Positions 11,430 through 24,589 are shown, numbered from the stretch's first letter. The stretch: 64,000 nt of DNA from Pomphorhynchus laevis (GCA_012934845.2 WNNJ02001070.1:124001-188000); one strand, 5' to 3'. The notes: generated from the letters alone by a model not told the origin. Program-made: numbers and translations.

Positions 11430-14400
11430 GCTACAAAGAATTACAGGCAAGTAGATAAGCGACGATAAAAGCGCTGATACCATAGTTGGTTGAGTGGAGA
11501 AGTAGATAATTACTTGATAGCAGATTCAAGAGGGCAAAGCGCAAATCACGAAGACAAGCAAGGTGTAAGTAGGATTGTGAGTGACAAAATAAAATACGAA
11601 AGATAACGATACGCAAACGAAATTCAACACTAAGGTTAATGGTTGGCCAATATAGGCCGGAAAGATGATGAGATATATTGTCGAAACAGCGAATACGCAA
11701 GAGGGCATGATCAGCAAAATTTATAAGACGTTGGAGAGGTAACAGAGCAGAGTTTGGAAAGTTGCAAATAGACTAAGACAATAATCGATTCTGGGAAACA
11801 CGAGAGACGATATAAGAACGAGACAAGAACGTAAGTTGATCAGCCTAAGAATGCAACGGAGATCACGAGGAAATAAGAGCGGATTTAATAATGAATACAA
11901 GGTTCGAGTAAATAAAATTATCGAAGTGAAAACCTAATGAAATCAGAATGCCAATGATTGGAAGAATTATCAAATTTATATATTAAGTAGGTGAGGATAT
12001 GTCGAGGTGATGAGGGATGATCCGAATGATTTTGAACTTTTCATAATTAAGAACTAGACGATGGGATGAAAGATTATTATTACAAGCAAGATGGTTGGAG
12101 ATACATAAGACAATTTGTGGAAGTAGCGAGATCGCAGATACAAAGATGATGATGTGACAGTATAGGAATATATCATCGATATATTGCATCAAATGAAAGT
12201 TATAGTTACAAGATATTACAAACAAGTCGCCGAGAAGGAAGAAAAAGAGAAGACCTAATACGGAACCTTGGGGAACACCGTGCGAAATATAAGAAGAAAG
12301 ATGAAGACGAGATTGAGTGTAAACACAAAAGAGCGTTTGGGAAAAAGGATGTGAACCAAGCTAAAGTAGAACTGAGAAACCATAGTCGTGCGAAACACCT
12401 TGCGAAATATAAGAAGAGAGATGAAGATGAGTTTGAGTAAACACAAAAAGATCGTTTACAGAAAAAGTATGTGAACTAGGCTACAGTAGAACTGAGAAAC
12501 CATAGTCGTGACGAAGGCGAGAGAGTGGGATATAATGATCGACAATGTCGAACGAAGACGACAGGTTAATAGAGATTACGACACTACATAGTTTCATATC
12601 GTGAGCTTAAACTGCATAACTGAAAACGTTTTGAAAAAGGCAAAATAAATTTGAGGAAATAAGGTATAGATTAACTTGATATAAACAAGACGCTCTAGGA
12701 GTTTATATAAGGTCGGAAGAAGATAAATCGGGTGGTATGAACATAGTAGTAAATGATCAATATACAGTTTCTTAACACGATGACGTTCGATGCCATTTTT
12801 TCAGTTCTCTGTTATAATGTAGCTACGGATGGAGAAGTTGAAAAGGGGTTGTAAGGATGGATATATAATGGAATGAATGGAATTAAGCACATACGTGAGG
12901 ATACAGTCGGCAGGCGAAGATGTTGGGCGAAGAGAGGAGAGACTTAGAAATTTCGTCAAAAGATACATGAAAAAATAGAAGAGCTCAGACAGAAATATGC
13001 ATGATGAACAAGACGAGGACCATTGATTTACATGAATTGAGATGATCGTGGTGATTTTAGACTGAAAATAAGAGTGTAAATCATGAGGATCGAAGATTTG
13101 AACATTTGGAGAGTGAGCAATATGGTAATTAAAAGTTTTCAAAGTATACTTTTGATCAGACGAAGATGTGGTCTTATTTTGCAAGAAACGTTTACGTTTA
13201 TCATGTAGAAGAGTGGTGGGAATATCAAAGATTTAAGTAGTGATCACGATGACAAGATATAGCAGTGTAACCAAGTTTGAGAAAACAAAGACAGGTTATA
13301 AAAGAATGACGTAGAATGCGCTTAGAAATTCTACAGTCGGAGTTTAACCAAGTTGCACATGGAAGCGTTTAGGAAATCGGGTTTGGCCGGTTAAAATATA
13401 ATTGATGATGATGGAGAGACTATGGTTGAAAAATATATCAGCTGTAAAAAAGTTACATGAGGCGATAAAAGAGAAAAGTGAAGGATAGCGGAGCTCAAGA
13501 GAGTAAGGTCGAGGAGTTGCATGGTCGAAAAATATGAAAAATATAAAAATATTGTAAAGGTGCGAACGGGAGTGCATTGAATAGTGATAATAACAGTGAT
13601 GATAAAATGATCGGAAAAACCAGGATCTGTGATTGTAAAGAAGTGTATGCAAAAATACTGTTGGGAAAAGCGATAATATCAAGAACGCAACGAAGAATAT
13701 GTGATTAGTAAATGAAGGTTTAAGTTGGACAGAAGACTGACGAGTTTCACGGAATTGGAATCAGAAGAGCGATATAGACAGATGTAGAAATCATTAAGAA
13801 CAATTAAAGGTTAATAAGGAACTGAACGATTTAATAGTATATCAGCGAGTTCATTGAAAAAGATGCAAGGCGGTAGAGATGAACCAGCGCGGTGGATGAT
13901 TGTAAGTTGAAGAGAAAAAGGAAATGAATATTTAAAAAAGAGCAATTCAAATGTAGTTCAAGGTTAAGGGAAATCGAGTTTCTCAAGAGACGCAGGGATA
14001 CGAGCGAGGGCGACTATTCCGACATGACTAGGAGTAATTTATTTTCTTGAGTCAATAATAAGAGCGGAGTCAACAAGAGAATATTCGAAAAAACGTAGGT
14101 TACGGATAGCAAGGTCCCCAGAATCAGTGTATGCCAGGATTTAGTTAGACATAAAGGATCAAGTGATTTTTGTGAGAAGAGATCGAAAAGTAAGTCAGTT
14201 TTGAAGAACGGAAATGATTTTAAAAAGAGCCAGACTAAAAGAACTTTTTGTATCATATCGTTGTTTGCTAAAGAAGATGAGGAGGTGAAACAGGTCGGCA
14301 ATGAATTTTTGGACGTAGGTGCATTACATGAAGATTTTCATTTACATTTTTGATGGCAAGAAATAACTCACCATTCACTTTGCGTCGACCCTTTTCAAGA

Positions 14401-16600
14401 CGAGCAGAGGAAAGTTGAGAGATTTCAGAGGATGAACGATATGGGAAAATACAACAAGCATAAGATGATGACACGAGTTTAAACCGTTGTGATAGGATAG
14501 AGGACGCTTGGGTACGGTTGCTAAGAACCATTATTAAAAGTGGGGGTGATGAAAAGCGGTAGCAGAAACGGATTTATTAAGACGATACACAGAAAGTGGA
14601 GAGGCAACATTGAAGATATACGAATTATCAGTAGGAAGAATCGTTGCAAGGAGCGAATTGAAAACGGAAATATCGGTATCAAGATGGGTTTAGTGAGAAT
14701 AGGAATCAAAGAGTTCAACATTGGAGACAATAATACACTTAAATCGAGAAAGTAATTTCTTATTTGGAAATAAAGGAGTAATGGGATTAGTCAAAAGAGG
14801 GTTAAATACTTAAGGATCAGTAAAGCAGACTAGAATAGCGATAAAAGTGTAAAGACGAGTGCAACGAGGTACAATTAGAGGTATGTACATATGACGAAAA
14901 TATAGAGACAGGATTGAAAGATGAGAGATTATAACGATAAATTCGCCTCAAGGGCAATGTACGAACGACATTGGGACTGCTGAAAGCTAGAGGGATAAAT
15001 AAAGAATAAGAAGTTGGCTTGTCACATAAGGTTGTTGACAATATGCATAATCTGAATATTCCATTTCACTGCATTCCAACGGTATGCTTAAAACATAACC
15101 GTTCGATACTGACATAGAAGGACGTATACTCATATTAATAGCTGTTTCTGGTAAATCAACGCAATTGGAATTTGCAAAAATTTGAATGACTATATTGTTC
15201 ATCTCATCTGAGTATTCTGCGTTCGAGAGCGTCATTGTTGTAGTCGATGGTTCATCCCTGTATCTTGTATAGTTATCGCAGTCCACGGTTTTAGCAGCGC
15301 ATACTGTAGTTAAAATCCTACTCCATTGCAGCGTACTTGTAAAGTGGTATAAGTATGGGCTTTTGTGACTTGTCTGGTGTGGATGTTTGCAGTCTTGCTT
15401 CTTTTCGGTATATGATTTGTGAATTTTCGGTATATGGTATGTGAATTCAATTATCGTAATTACTTAGATGTTATCTGTGTGAAAATGCTATTTCGAAAAC
15501 TTGTTGCCCAGTTAGATTAGCAGAATATAAGCCTTTGCGATGAGCGATGATTTCAGCAAGCGTAGCGAGCGGAACTGACAAGAAGGTTGATTTTATATTT
15601 TTATCTGTTTTTTTTCAAGTTTAAAAAACTAAGAAAATTACACTTTTTGGAAAATGTAACTGGATCATGATCAGATAGAATAAGAGAGAAGATTGATCGC
15701 ACGTTCTCTAAATCATCATTATCGATGCTGGTTATTAACTGCCGAAGACTCGCAAATGTTATCTATTCGCAGCTGAATGAGGTCTGTCATTTAGTGGATT
15801 ATTTGATGAGAAAGGTGATAACAATTTATTTTGATACGCATTATTGGCTGATTTGTTTTCGTAATTGGTAGAGTGGAGGATCTTACGTTTGTAGTTTATA
15901 GAAATCAGGATTGTTATCACCTCAATTATTTATGGACCGTTAATTTGATGTACGGTGTAATATAATTTGTTTTTCATTCTCAATATCGCTTGTCGAATTT
16001 CTTAAAGAGTGTACAGCTTGAGTTTTGGCTTAGCTGCGTGTGTGATTCTTGATAACTAGCAGAGTTTAAAGGTGTGCATACCGGATATAACCGTGGATGA
16101 TCATAATGGTTGTAAGAACCAGAACTTAGATTATTATCAATATGTCTATATTAACAGCCAAGACTTATATCATCATATAGGTTTTTACTTGACAAGCAAA
16201 TGTTGATCCAATAGAACATTATGGTTTTTTGCTCGGAGGCATTACTCTAATTATAATCCGATTGATGTTTACTATGCGACTCAGCCACTATTTCGATAGC
16301 ACTATGCTCGGTATAGCTGAAATTAGTTGACAATGATATCAATTTATTAGCACAGAATCCGCATATGTACTCGCTGGTTAGTATGGATTTTGATAGTTTG
16401 GATGATACGGATGTTGACTTGGATGATGACTTTCCTCAACGAAAGTCCCGCGTACTTCATTTCCAGCTTTATCACCATTGCACGTACTGCAAGTACTAAA
16501 TTGTTCTTTGTTTAATTCAACAACAAAATCTGAGGAATTAAAATTTTGCAAACTGTACAATTATCTGTCATCTTTTGTTGCCACAATTTGTTGGTGGCCT
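11430..16600 (-). mobile_element. LINE family E, long decayed CR1/L2-like element
   Basis: An old element, about 5 kb, in the C/D group. ORF1 starts near 16,580 with a DNCTVCK-type zinc-finger cysteine pair and CSTCNGDK; ICGFCANKLI near 16,360 is the same PHD-like segment as in the LINE C derivative at 24,160. Ser/Thr-rich ORF1 sequence continues through about 15,000. SSSEISQLSSARLEKGRRK (about 14,370-14,440) matches the corresponding linker of LINE C near 1,800-1,850. RT motif C appears as MQYIDDIFLYC near 12,150-12,190 and the C-terminal tail FDNISHHLSGLYW at 11,640-11,690. Many stops and shifts make it the most decayed LINE here. Boundaries are approximate. Confidence 0.65.
12271..12510. 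repeat. Tandem duplication, 120 bp x 2, inside LINE E
   Basis: TGCGAAATATAAGAAG recurs at 12,281 and 12,401, and AACTGAGAAACCATAGTCGTG ends both units (12,390 and 12,510), so the period is 120 bp. The copies differ at about 15 positions, so the duplication is old or followed fast decay. Confidence 0.85.
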
Positions 16601-16624
16601 TAGTGAGTTAATCACTTATTTTCT

Positions 16625-17800
16625 GAACTATGAGCTGTATTGCAACATGTGTGTGGTTTAGTAGTTGACTGCAGCAGTCTTAGTTTTGATAAAATAAATA
16701 AACATATATGTAACCATAATCTAGAATTAATTGAAAACAATGAATTAAGGAAAATGCTATCAAAGGGGTATAAATATAGATTAAATAATAACAATAGAAA
16801 TAAAATTTACAATTCGTTAAATAATAACTTAAATGCTTACTTTTGTAAACTGGTTAATAGTAAAAGCTTGAATACATCAAAGATAAACATTTAGAAAACA
16901 TATATTAAATAAAATTAGAGAGAAAATGAAAATAACAAACAATTATAAAAGGAAAGATCAAATTAATAAAGATATGTATAAAGAACTTACTAAATTAAAG
17001 CATAACTATATAATAACAATTATTGATAAAGCTAGTAACAACTTTGTCGTCATATGCAAAAAGCTTTATTATGATTTACTGATGAAAGAAGTTAATTATA
17101 ATGATTTAAATATAAACACAACATATGAATGTAGTGATTTAAGAAACATATTTTTGCATGAGCATTCATGCATACTATATAATATAAAATATAATACATT
17201 AAATAATGAAATTTTAAGAATTGCAACAATTTGTAATGATATTGGTTTTCTTCAAAATCATTTAAATGATTTAATATATGCATATTTTAAACTAGGTTAC
17301 TATAAAAATACCATCAAACAGAAAATAGTAAAATATATAAATAAACACAATAATATTAAAAATAAATTTTATCTTTTAAGCAGAAAATTTTTATGGATGG
17401 ATAATAAATAATATACTTTGTATTAAGATACTAGATAATATAACTTCATCAAAGGAAATACGTCATTAGCCCGTGTTTGGCCCCGATGCTATGTTTGGTC
17501 GAGTAATAGGGGCCGAAACCTTATTGCATAGCAGTTCCTCCTGATGACATCAAATCCTTATTATGATACATCGTCTATTATTTATTAGTCAATTAATAAA
17601 ATCTGACTTTTACTTTAAATTTCATTTATAAATTTTAGCTTAATATGCTATATAAAATCTTAAAATTATAAAATTATTCAAAATTATTTAATTATTTATT
17701 ATTTAGTTATTTTATTTTTATTTATGATTGTTTAATTTATAAATAACTTAAATACGTAGACTCACTTACCTGATCTTATTGTTGATTGATTTTAATTCCT
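16625..17800 (+). mobile_element. PLE family 1, internally deleted copy
   Basis: A plus-strand derivative of the Penelope-like element at 46,320-48,723. SLSFDKINKHICNHNLELIE (16,677-16,735) and the KGYKYRLNNN block mark its N-terminal part; IIDKASNNFVVICKKLYYD follows near 17,020-17,070. The sequence then jumps near 17,140 straight to IFLHEHSC, which in the longer copy lies beyond the YIDD catalytic motif, so about 0.9 kb with the RT core is missing. The frame 16,926-17,411 stays open across the join and ends in FLWMDNK, as in the long copy. The 3' UTR with the pseudoknot-like motif (17,479-17,547) and an AT-rich tail runs to about 17,800. Confidence 0.8.
17479..17547 (+). other. Pseudoknot-capable RNA motif in PLE 3' UTR
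   Basis: GGCCCC (17,479-17,484) can pair with GGGGCC (17,509-17,514), and TGCTATG (17,487-17,493) with CATAGCA (17,527-17,533). The interleaved order is that of a pseudoknot. CGAAAC follows the second arm and CTGATGA lies at 17,541-17,547. The same arrangement occurs on the minus strand at 46,340-46,403 and in eroded form near 57,140-57,220. Confidence 0.6.
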
Positions 17801-18174
17801 TGTTTTCGTCGATGCCCCCTCGTCCATTGATGTTTCGTCCTGAAGAGTGATATCTGCTTTAAATAGAGAATCCTTGTCTGATTAGTGTAAAATAGCGATA
17901 TACTGGTATCTGCTTCACATCATTTGTGAAGTTAATATCACAACGATTTATATATCCAGTCACTGTTATTTTGTAAATTTGCTAGTGGAGGTTATAAATT
18001 ATTTCTTCACATTAATTTTACGTGTTGCACAAATTCCAGAAGTAAATTCGCCCTAAGCAATACGATTTTCATTATTTCCAGCGTGAACAACCTTCAATAT
18101 CACAAACCCCTTGTATCTCAGTATAGTCCAACGTTTCTTTGTTGATATTTTTCTTTTGTATTAGAATGCTTTCA
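17801..18174. other. Spacer, no gene seen
   Basis: No coding signal or repeat I can name. Confidence 0.3.
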
Positions 18175-18355
18175 TCTAATATCTTGCTGTTTCTATCGTA
18201 CTCTTTAAGAAATCTAAACACGATCAACATCTAGTGGTATACGCTGATGATATCACACCCTGTTATCTGGACGCAGGGCAAATATGCAGTCTTGGACATC
18301 AGCCGTTTCTTTTTAAGATTAAAAGACCAGCTGAACCAATCTAATCTTATTCTCT
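18175..18355 (+). mobile_element. LINE A copy 1, left part
   Basis: The sequence aligns by eye with the RT palm of LINE A copy 3 at about 53,320-53,500: ATACGCTGATGATATCACA (the YADDI codons), then the 'GACGCAGG' and 'GCCGTTTCTTT' blocks. It stops abruptly where the LTR element begins and resumes at 22,099 in the same orientation. Confidence 0.85.
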
Positions 18356-21300
18356 GTAGTGTTTAAACTGAAACCAAAGTGGGTTTATTTAACAACTAAA
18401 AATAGTGCTATAAGTAAGATAGACATAAAATACAACATTCTTCACAGCTTCCTTGTTTTGTCAATCTATATACCTGGTTAGTATAGGCCCGATGCGTTGG
18501 GTTCGTCGAAACACTAAAGGACCAGGGGATGTGACTTTGACCTCCGCATTTCCTTTCTGGTAATCGATTGTGGTCGTGTCGTAGTCAGGCGTGTCAGCTG
18601 CATCGTCCTTATTTGCCTCGTCGTCTTTCGTTGCATCATCATTTCCCTCGTTTGCCAAGTTTTGTGTCGAAACCTTCTGGATCTTTCCTGCTGCGTCTTC
18701 AACAGTTGAATAAGCTGGACTGGAATACAAAAGTCTCACTCTCTGAACCGTTGGATCGTATTTAGAATGCCGATTATAGTTCTTAATTAGAACGTTGTCC
18801 GAATACGTCAACCATTTCGGGAGGTTAAGCGGTGGTGTAAATCGTCGAGGAAAGGCGAAGAATTTGTTGTGAGGTGTGTACTTTATAGCAGTGCAAAGCA
18901 GACCTCGAATCGATTATAGTGCATCGTTTAGTACTCTCTCCCACTTTGAGATATCTTCCTTGTTCGCCTCTAAAGCCAATAATATTGTGTTCAATAATGT
19001 CCCATTCAATCGTTGACACTGTCCATTGGCCTGAGGCCTATATGGCGTTGTCTGACTACTGTCAATCCCTAGTTGGTTCAAGAAGTCCGCGAAATCTTTT
19101 AATTGAAAAGCAGTTCCTCTATCAGAGTGAATATATTGATGACATCCGCAGAACGCGATTATTTTGCGAATACATTCGATGACTGTCTCAGTCGACGTGT
19201 CTTTCACCGCAAACGCGAATGGATAACGACTAAACTCATCGATTCCCGTGAAAAGATAAGTGAAGCCACGTGTTGATTTTGGCAGTGTCCCTTTGAAATC
19301 GATGGATATCCTTTTCAAAGGCGAACTCGCCTTTATCAGATGCTGATCGTAATATGGCTTGAAGAATCTGGGCTCGATTAGGCAACACGTTTTACATTGA
19401 GAAGTTGTTGCGCGAACATCCTCAACAGAAAACGGCAGATTGTGAGTACGAATGAAATGCAGCATCCGGGTAACTCCGGGGTGCAGTAATCTCGTGTGGA
19501 TTTCTTCGAGGTTGCTTAAGTTCTTAATTGCTCCACATACGTCTCTTGACATAACATCGGCTTAAATATTTTCGAATACACGTATGTAATGCACTTTGTG
19601 TGGAAAATTCGATAAATCCATCTTACATCGCGCGATTTTATCGTTCTTTATCTTCCCGTATCGTTTATTATCAAGCATAAATGCGACAGATTTCTGATCC
19701 GTAAGAAAGGTGAATGGTCGAGGAAGGAGGAAATGCCTCCAGTTTAGAAGAGTCTCAATTATATGCTTCCTTCTCGATGATATGGTGTCGTTTTTCATGC
19801 ATATTCAGTGTACATGAGAAGAACGCCACTGGTTGGTTACTCTAAAATAATGTTGCTACGATGGCGTTTTCGGATGCGTCCGTTTCAATTGAAAAAGGAC
19901 AATTGTCACCAATCGTAAAAATACACGCGTCGATGATGTCTTTCTTGATTGCTTCTATTATATCACTCGGATGCGCAAATTCTGCTTCGTCAGCACAGAA
20001 ACCTTTGATGAAAATTTTTTGATTTATTTGCTATTATATAAGAAGAATCCTAATAATCTCTTCAAGGCCGTTATATCTTCAGGAATTTTTAATTTACACA
20101 AAGCTGAGAGACGATCTGGATCAGGATGTAGTGTGTTGTATTCAATTTCATATCCGAGAGTTAGTATTTTTGTTAAGCTGTAAATTGACTTTCTGTAGTT
20201 TATCTTTAACCCCAGGAGGTTTAGCGAATGCTTAAGCTTTTGTAAATTAAGGTCATGATTAACTTTGGTCTTGCCACATACTATAATGTCGTCGAGATAT
20301 GAGTAGACGCCTCTAAGCTCATTTGAATCGATCAAGTTGTTTATGTACCGCTGTAAAGCAGATACTCCGTTAGTCACTCCCATTGGTATTTTTTTGAAAT
20401 GATATAACTTACCCATTGCTTCGAACGCGGTGTATGGTCTTTCTTGTGGATCTATATAGATCTGGTAGTATGCCTCCTCAAGGTCGACAAGCGAGTAATA
20501 ACGATGCTTAGATATTTGACCTACGATATCGGATATTTTTGGGAGGGGATATGTGTCTAGATACGTATATCGATTTATGGTTCGCGAGAAATCGACAACA
20601 AGACGTTTTCGGCCCGTCTTCCTCGGAACAACGACAACCTGGGCTTTCCACTGAGACGAACTGGGCTCAATGATGTTATTGTTCAGTAAACCTGATTCTG
20701 GTTACGATCGTGAATACGTTGGGAGATAAGTTCCTGAAGAGCTTGGGCGGTGCTATGCCTGTTGATGTAGACGCGGCCATTTCGATGCTTTCCAGAGAAC
20801 CTGTAAATTCGATGGCCAATGTTTGATGTAGCCTAAGAAAGGGCAATCCCAATATCACTTCCGTACATAAACCTGGCAACACGTAAAGCTCAGCGTTATC
20901 ATATTATTTTCCTTGAAATTGAAAATCAACGATGCACTTAGCATGAACGGTCTTGATAGCTTCTGAAGCTAGGTAAACCCTCGTCATAGTATTGAGCTTC
21001 CTTAGCTTTAACAAAGCGACAATCTTGCTATCGATAAAATTCAAAGAACTGCCGGTGTCGATGAGTGCTGTCACAGGCTTTCCACATATAAAGATTTCTG
21101 CCTTCAGTTGAGATTTTGAGTTATTGACAGTTGAGAGGATAACTGATGAAAACGCTGATTGTTGAAACTTTGATGATGCGCATACACGGGAAAAGTGACC
21201 CTTCTTGCCGCATTTAAAACATCTCGCTTGTTGAGCAGGACAATTACTTCGATTATGTAAGTTGCCTCCGTAGAAGAAGCATGTCTTCGATTGATTGTTG

Positions 21301-22098
21301 TAGCTTATGCTGGTGCTGGTCGATTTATCGAAACGATTTAGGCATTGTTCCTTATCACTTTCTTGATTATAATGTGGCGGTCCCTTTTCACATCTCTTGG
21401 AGTTCGTGCTGACTTGTGCAATCTCGACTCGTTGATCCGGAAGTGAGTCCTCTCGTCGGTAATATAACTCGACACTTTGCTGCGCCATTACCAATGATTT
21501 CGCGATGTAAATAGCTTTTTCGAGATCCAGTTAGGCGAATTATAGAAGACGCTGTCTTATCGTATCAGACTTGAGTCCACGGATGAAGGAATCTCTTATG
21601 TAATTGTTTTTTGATTCTTCTGCTGTCACCGCTTTGAAGTTGCAATCTTTCGCTAGAAATCGTAGGGATTGAACGTAAATATCGATGTCTTCTTCGTGCT
21701 TCTGACTTCGGACAGATAGTACGTGATGCGCCAGTACTTCGTTTGGTGTTTTGATGTAGATTTTATCTAGTGTGGCCATAACTTCATCGTAGTTATTCGA
21801 ATCTTCAATCAACTCGTAGATTTGTTGGTCTACATTAATAAATAAGTATTCCAGCTTATCCGTGATGTCGTTGATCGACAGGACATAGTTGAAGTTTCGT
21901 TTTCCACAGCTTATACTTTTTTTGGCTCATGGCTTCATCTGGCGTTACATTAAATCGATTAAGTCGAACGTTCGACTTTCCGATTGACTGTCTTAAAATA
22001 GCGTCCTCCGAGATAGACATTAGAGTGAGCCTGTATCCAACTTCAACAATGTAAAATATATTGGAGTGTTTAAACTGAAACCAAAATGGTTTTATTCG
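18356..22098 (-). mobile_element. Ty3/Gypsy-type LTR retrotransposon fossil inserted in LINE A
   Basis: A broken Metaviridae-like element on the minus strand, in gene order Gag, protease, RT, RNase H, integrase. Parts: Gag-like region about 21,500-22,100; nucleocapsid with two CCHC-type knuckles about 21,180-21,300; aspartic protease with the LIDTGSS motif about 21,030-21,080; RT with YLDDI about 20,030-20,700; RNase H about 19,560-19,860; integrase with its HHCC-like region and an S-D-G-T core about 18,910-19,560; a basic-poor tail to about 18,460. A direct repeat of about 35 bp (AGTGTTTAAACTGAAACC start) lies at each end (18,358-18,390; 22,065-22,097) with a couple of differences. It is clearly inactive, with roughly half a dozen or more breaks. 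Integrase style suggests a CsRn1-like lineage, unproven. It is moderately old, but younger than its LINE A host. Confidence 0.85.
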
Positions 22099-22575
22099 CC
22101 CAAATCGCAGGTGGTTGTCTTTCATAGCGCATCTGCGACAAATAAAAAATTAGAGATTATCACTGTCAGCTCTATCTTCCATATTGACTAATCAACCACT
22201 CTCTACCTTCACAAGTCGAGTAAAATACATGGGGTTCACCAGTACGGTTAAATGGTCGACCGGACCATACTTGATTAAATTCAAAAGTGTAGTGAAGAGA
22301 GCTAGATGGGCCCTGAAACGGGCTTAGCATCTGTCATTAAGTGTGAAACCTCAGGTGCACCTCTTGTGTACCTTGGCAATTTCGGGATTAGTCTTCTTTT
22401 CTATAGGACGTCCCTCAGAGCAAAGACTTAGATTTCTTAAACTCCTCGTCTCGAGATTACCTACCATAGTACGCCTCGACTGAACCCTCAGCTGTGTGAG
22501 AGACCCTCAATAGTTCAGACGGAAGGCGGTGCACTGGTATAGGCAGGACGGATCTGATCCCCCTTGCTGTCATTA
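22099..22575 (+). mobile_element. LINE A copy 1, right part
   Basis: It resumes exactly where the left part stopped: AAATCGCAGGTGGTTGTCTT matches copy 3 at about 53,503-53,522, then follows the thumb and C-terminal region ('GTGAAGAGAGCTAGATGGGC', 'GAACCCTCAGC') to about 22,575. Multiple frame breaks. Confidence 0.85.
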
Positions 22576-24030
22576 TAAGAAGACGACAAATAGGAAGATT
22601 ATTGATATTTTATAGCATTTTGTCCATCTTCACCATATGTTATTTTCATATTCATGCATAGAGTTTTTGTATTTTATAAAATCCTTTATTTATTTTGTAT
22701 CAACTTTCTTTGTTGCATTTTTGGAAACTTCAAAAGCGAAGTAGAATAAACTATTATATTTAATGTAAGTAATTTTATTTTTAAGCAAGAATAAGTAGAC
22801 TTTGTATTTGATTGAAGAGCGGTGCGAGCTAATATATTTTATTTTTATCTCAAGTATTTTTCAAGTTTTATTTTAAAAATAAAATAGATTTTTGTTTAAA
22901 TTAATTTATTTTTGTTTTATTTTATGACACTGTTCCTATGTATTATATCTTTGCTGTAAATTATTCTGCTACTAATATGGATAATACACTTCTTTGAACG
23001 ATCGAGGTATTTTATGTACTTTATGGATTCATAACAAAGAGCAGTTACATATGACGAAACCTTTAGGGACAGTAGCTATTTTAAAAGCTTACTCATAAAA
23101 AGTATGTTTACGTAAGAGGAGCGAACATCATTCTAAAATAAATGTACAATTAACCTCTTGGTCGTATTAGGATTTAAGTTGTTAAACCGTTCGAAAACTT
23201 TACATCATATTCAAGTTAAGCCTACAGCTTGTTATTGCATATCTGAGAGCGACCGTCTCTTATGAAAGCTGAAAACTCTATATATTTATATATTTTTGAA
23301 CTAAGAGGAATACAATAATATTTACAATGTTTCAAAGGAGAATGGATGAAAGATCAGTTTAGATAAGTTGGTACATATATAAGCAAAACAAAATATGATA
23401 CTTTTTAGACTTTATATACGTGTTCCAGCAAATAGTTTATTTTGACAATTTGTCAAATTGCGGGTCCGAAAAAATTGTATTAAAAATGTAAAAATAATAT
23501 AAAATGCCGATTGTTCAATCTTCGTAGATTTAATATATCATGATTAGAACATTTCATGATTATATGCACCTGGTGTGTTGGGGGCAAATCAAAAAAATGA
23601 CAAATCTATTTTTTGATCAAAAAGCGTTTGTTATAAATTTTGATAGACTAGTTACTTATTCAAAATAGAGGTCGACATCTGTATTAGAAACATTTCCAGG
23701 TTTAACTTTATTTTTATACTACGGTTTTTATTCTTCGAAAATTATTACAAATTTTAGAGTAAAGGACGTACTTATGCATTGTTAAGCCCAATCATTTTTC
23801 AATTCGTTGTTTTTATAAAAACGTAATGTATTTAATAATGAAGATTCAATACCAAAATATTTTTTATTTTATTTACCAATGAATTTAATTTTTATTTTAT
23901 TTTATATATCAGTATTTTTATTTTCTAGCAATTTCTTAAACTTTAGATTCAGATCTGCAGACAATCCCATTTTTCAGCTGATAATTCTTTTCATATTTGC
24001 TGGCAATTCTCTTCAGATCTGCTACAATTA
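22576..24030. other. AT-rich intergenic stretch
   Basis: Very AT-rich, no ORF of interest, no clear repeat family. I see nothing functional in it. Confidence 0.5.
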
Positions 24031-24033
24031 AAG

Positions 24034-24490
24034 AAAACAACTAAGACCGACACCAACTATGGACAACTGCAAGTACAGTGCTCGATACACGACTGCAGCG
24101 TCTGGACAACTATCACCTGCGACACGAATAAGGCTAAAGAAGACTTTGTATGTGGTTTTTGTGCCAACAAACTAATCTGCAACCTTTCTAATAAGCACAT
24201 ATCAACATTCAACACGTCAACTCAAACTACCCCCGTCGTTTCTAATGTCCTTTCTCCACCCACCGACCCTGCCACCATATACACTTCCCATTCCATGTCA
24301 TCTTCACTCCCCGACACCCCACGTCCCGTCCTTCTCGTTTTGTTGTGGTCACGTCCGCCGCGCCCCCTCCTTTATCACATTCAAACACCTCCTCCGTTAA
24401 CACCTTCTCGACACCTTATTCACAGTCTTGTTTTGTTGTGGTCATGTAAGCGTGCGCTGGCACGCATTTGCCACGTTAAAATAAATCCTC
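24034..24490 (+). mobile_element. LINE C internally deleted derivative (5' piece joined to 3' end)
   Basis: 24,034-24,330 encodes LINE C ORF1 start: a PHD-like finger with CSIHDC, ITCDTNK and FVCGFCANKLICNL, then the Ser/Pro-rich linker TDPATIYTSHSM that also occurs at about 1,195-1,230. At about 24,335-24,350 it jumps to the ORF2 C-terminal and 3' UTR sequence GCCCCCTCCTTTATCACATT, continuing to the family 3' end at 24,490. About 2 kb of ORF1, endonuclease and RT is absent. The product is a short element with both ends of the parent, a SINE-like format. Confidence 0.75.
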
Positions 24491-24589
24491 TTTATTTTAG
24501 TTTTTTTCATATCTGCTGACAATTCTCTTCATATCACTTTAATTCAATAATTTTATACTACACAATTTAGCGAAAGAATCAAGTTGAAT

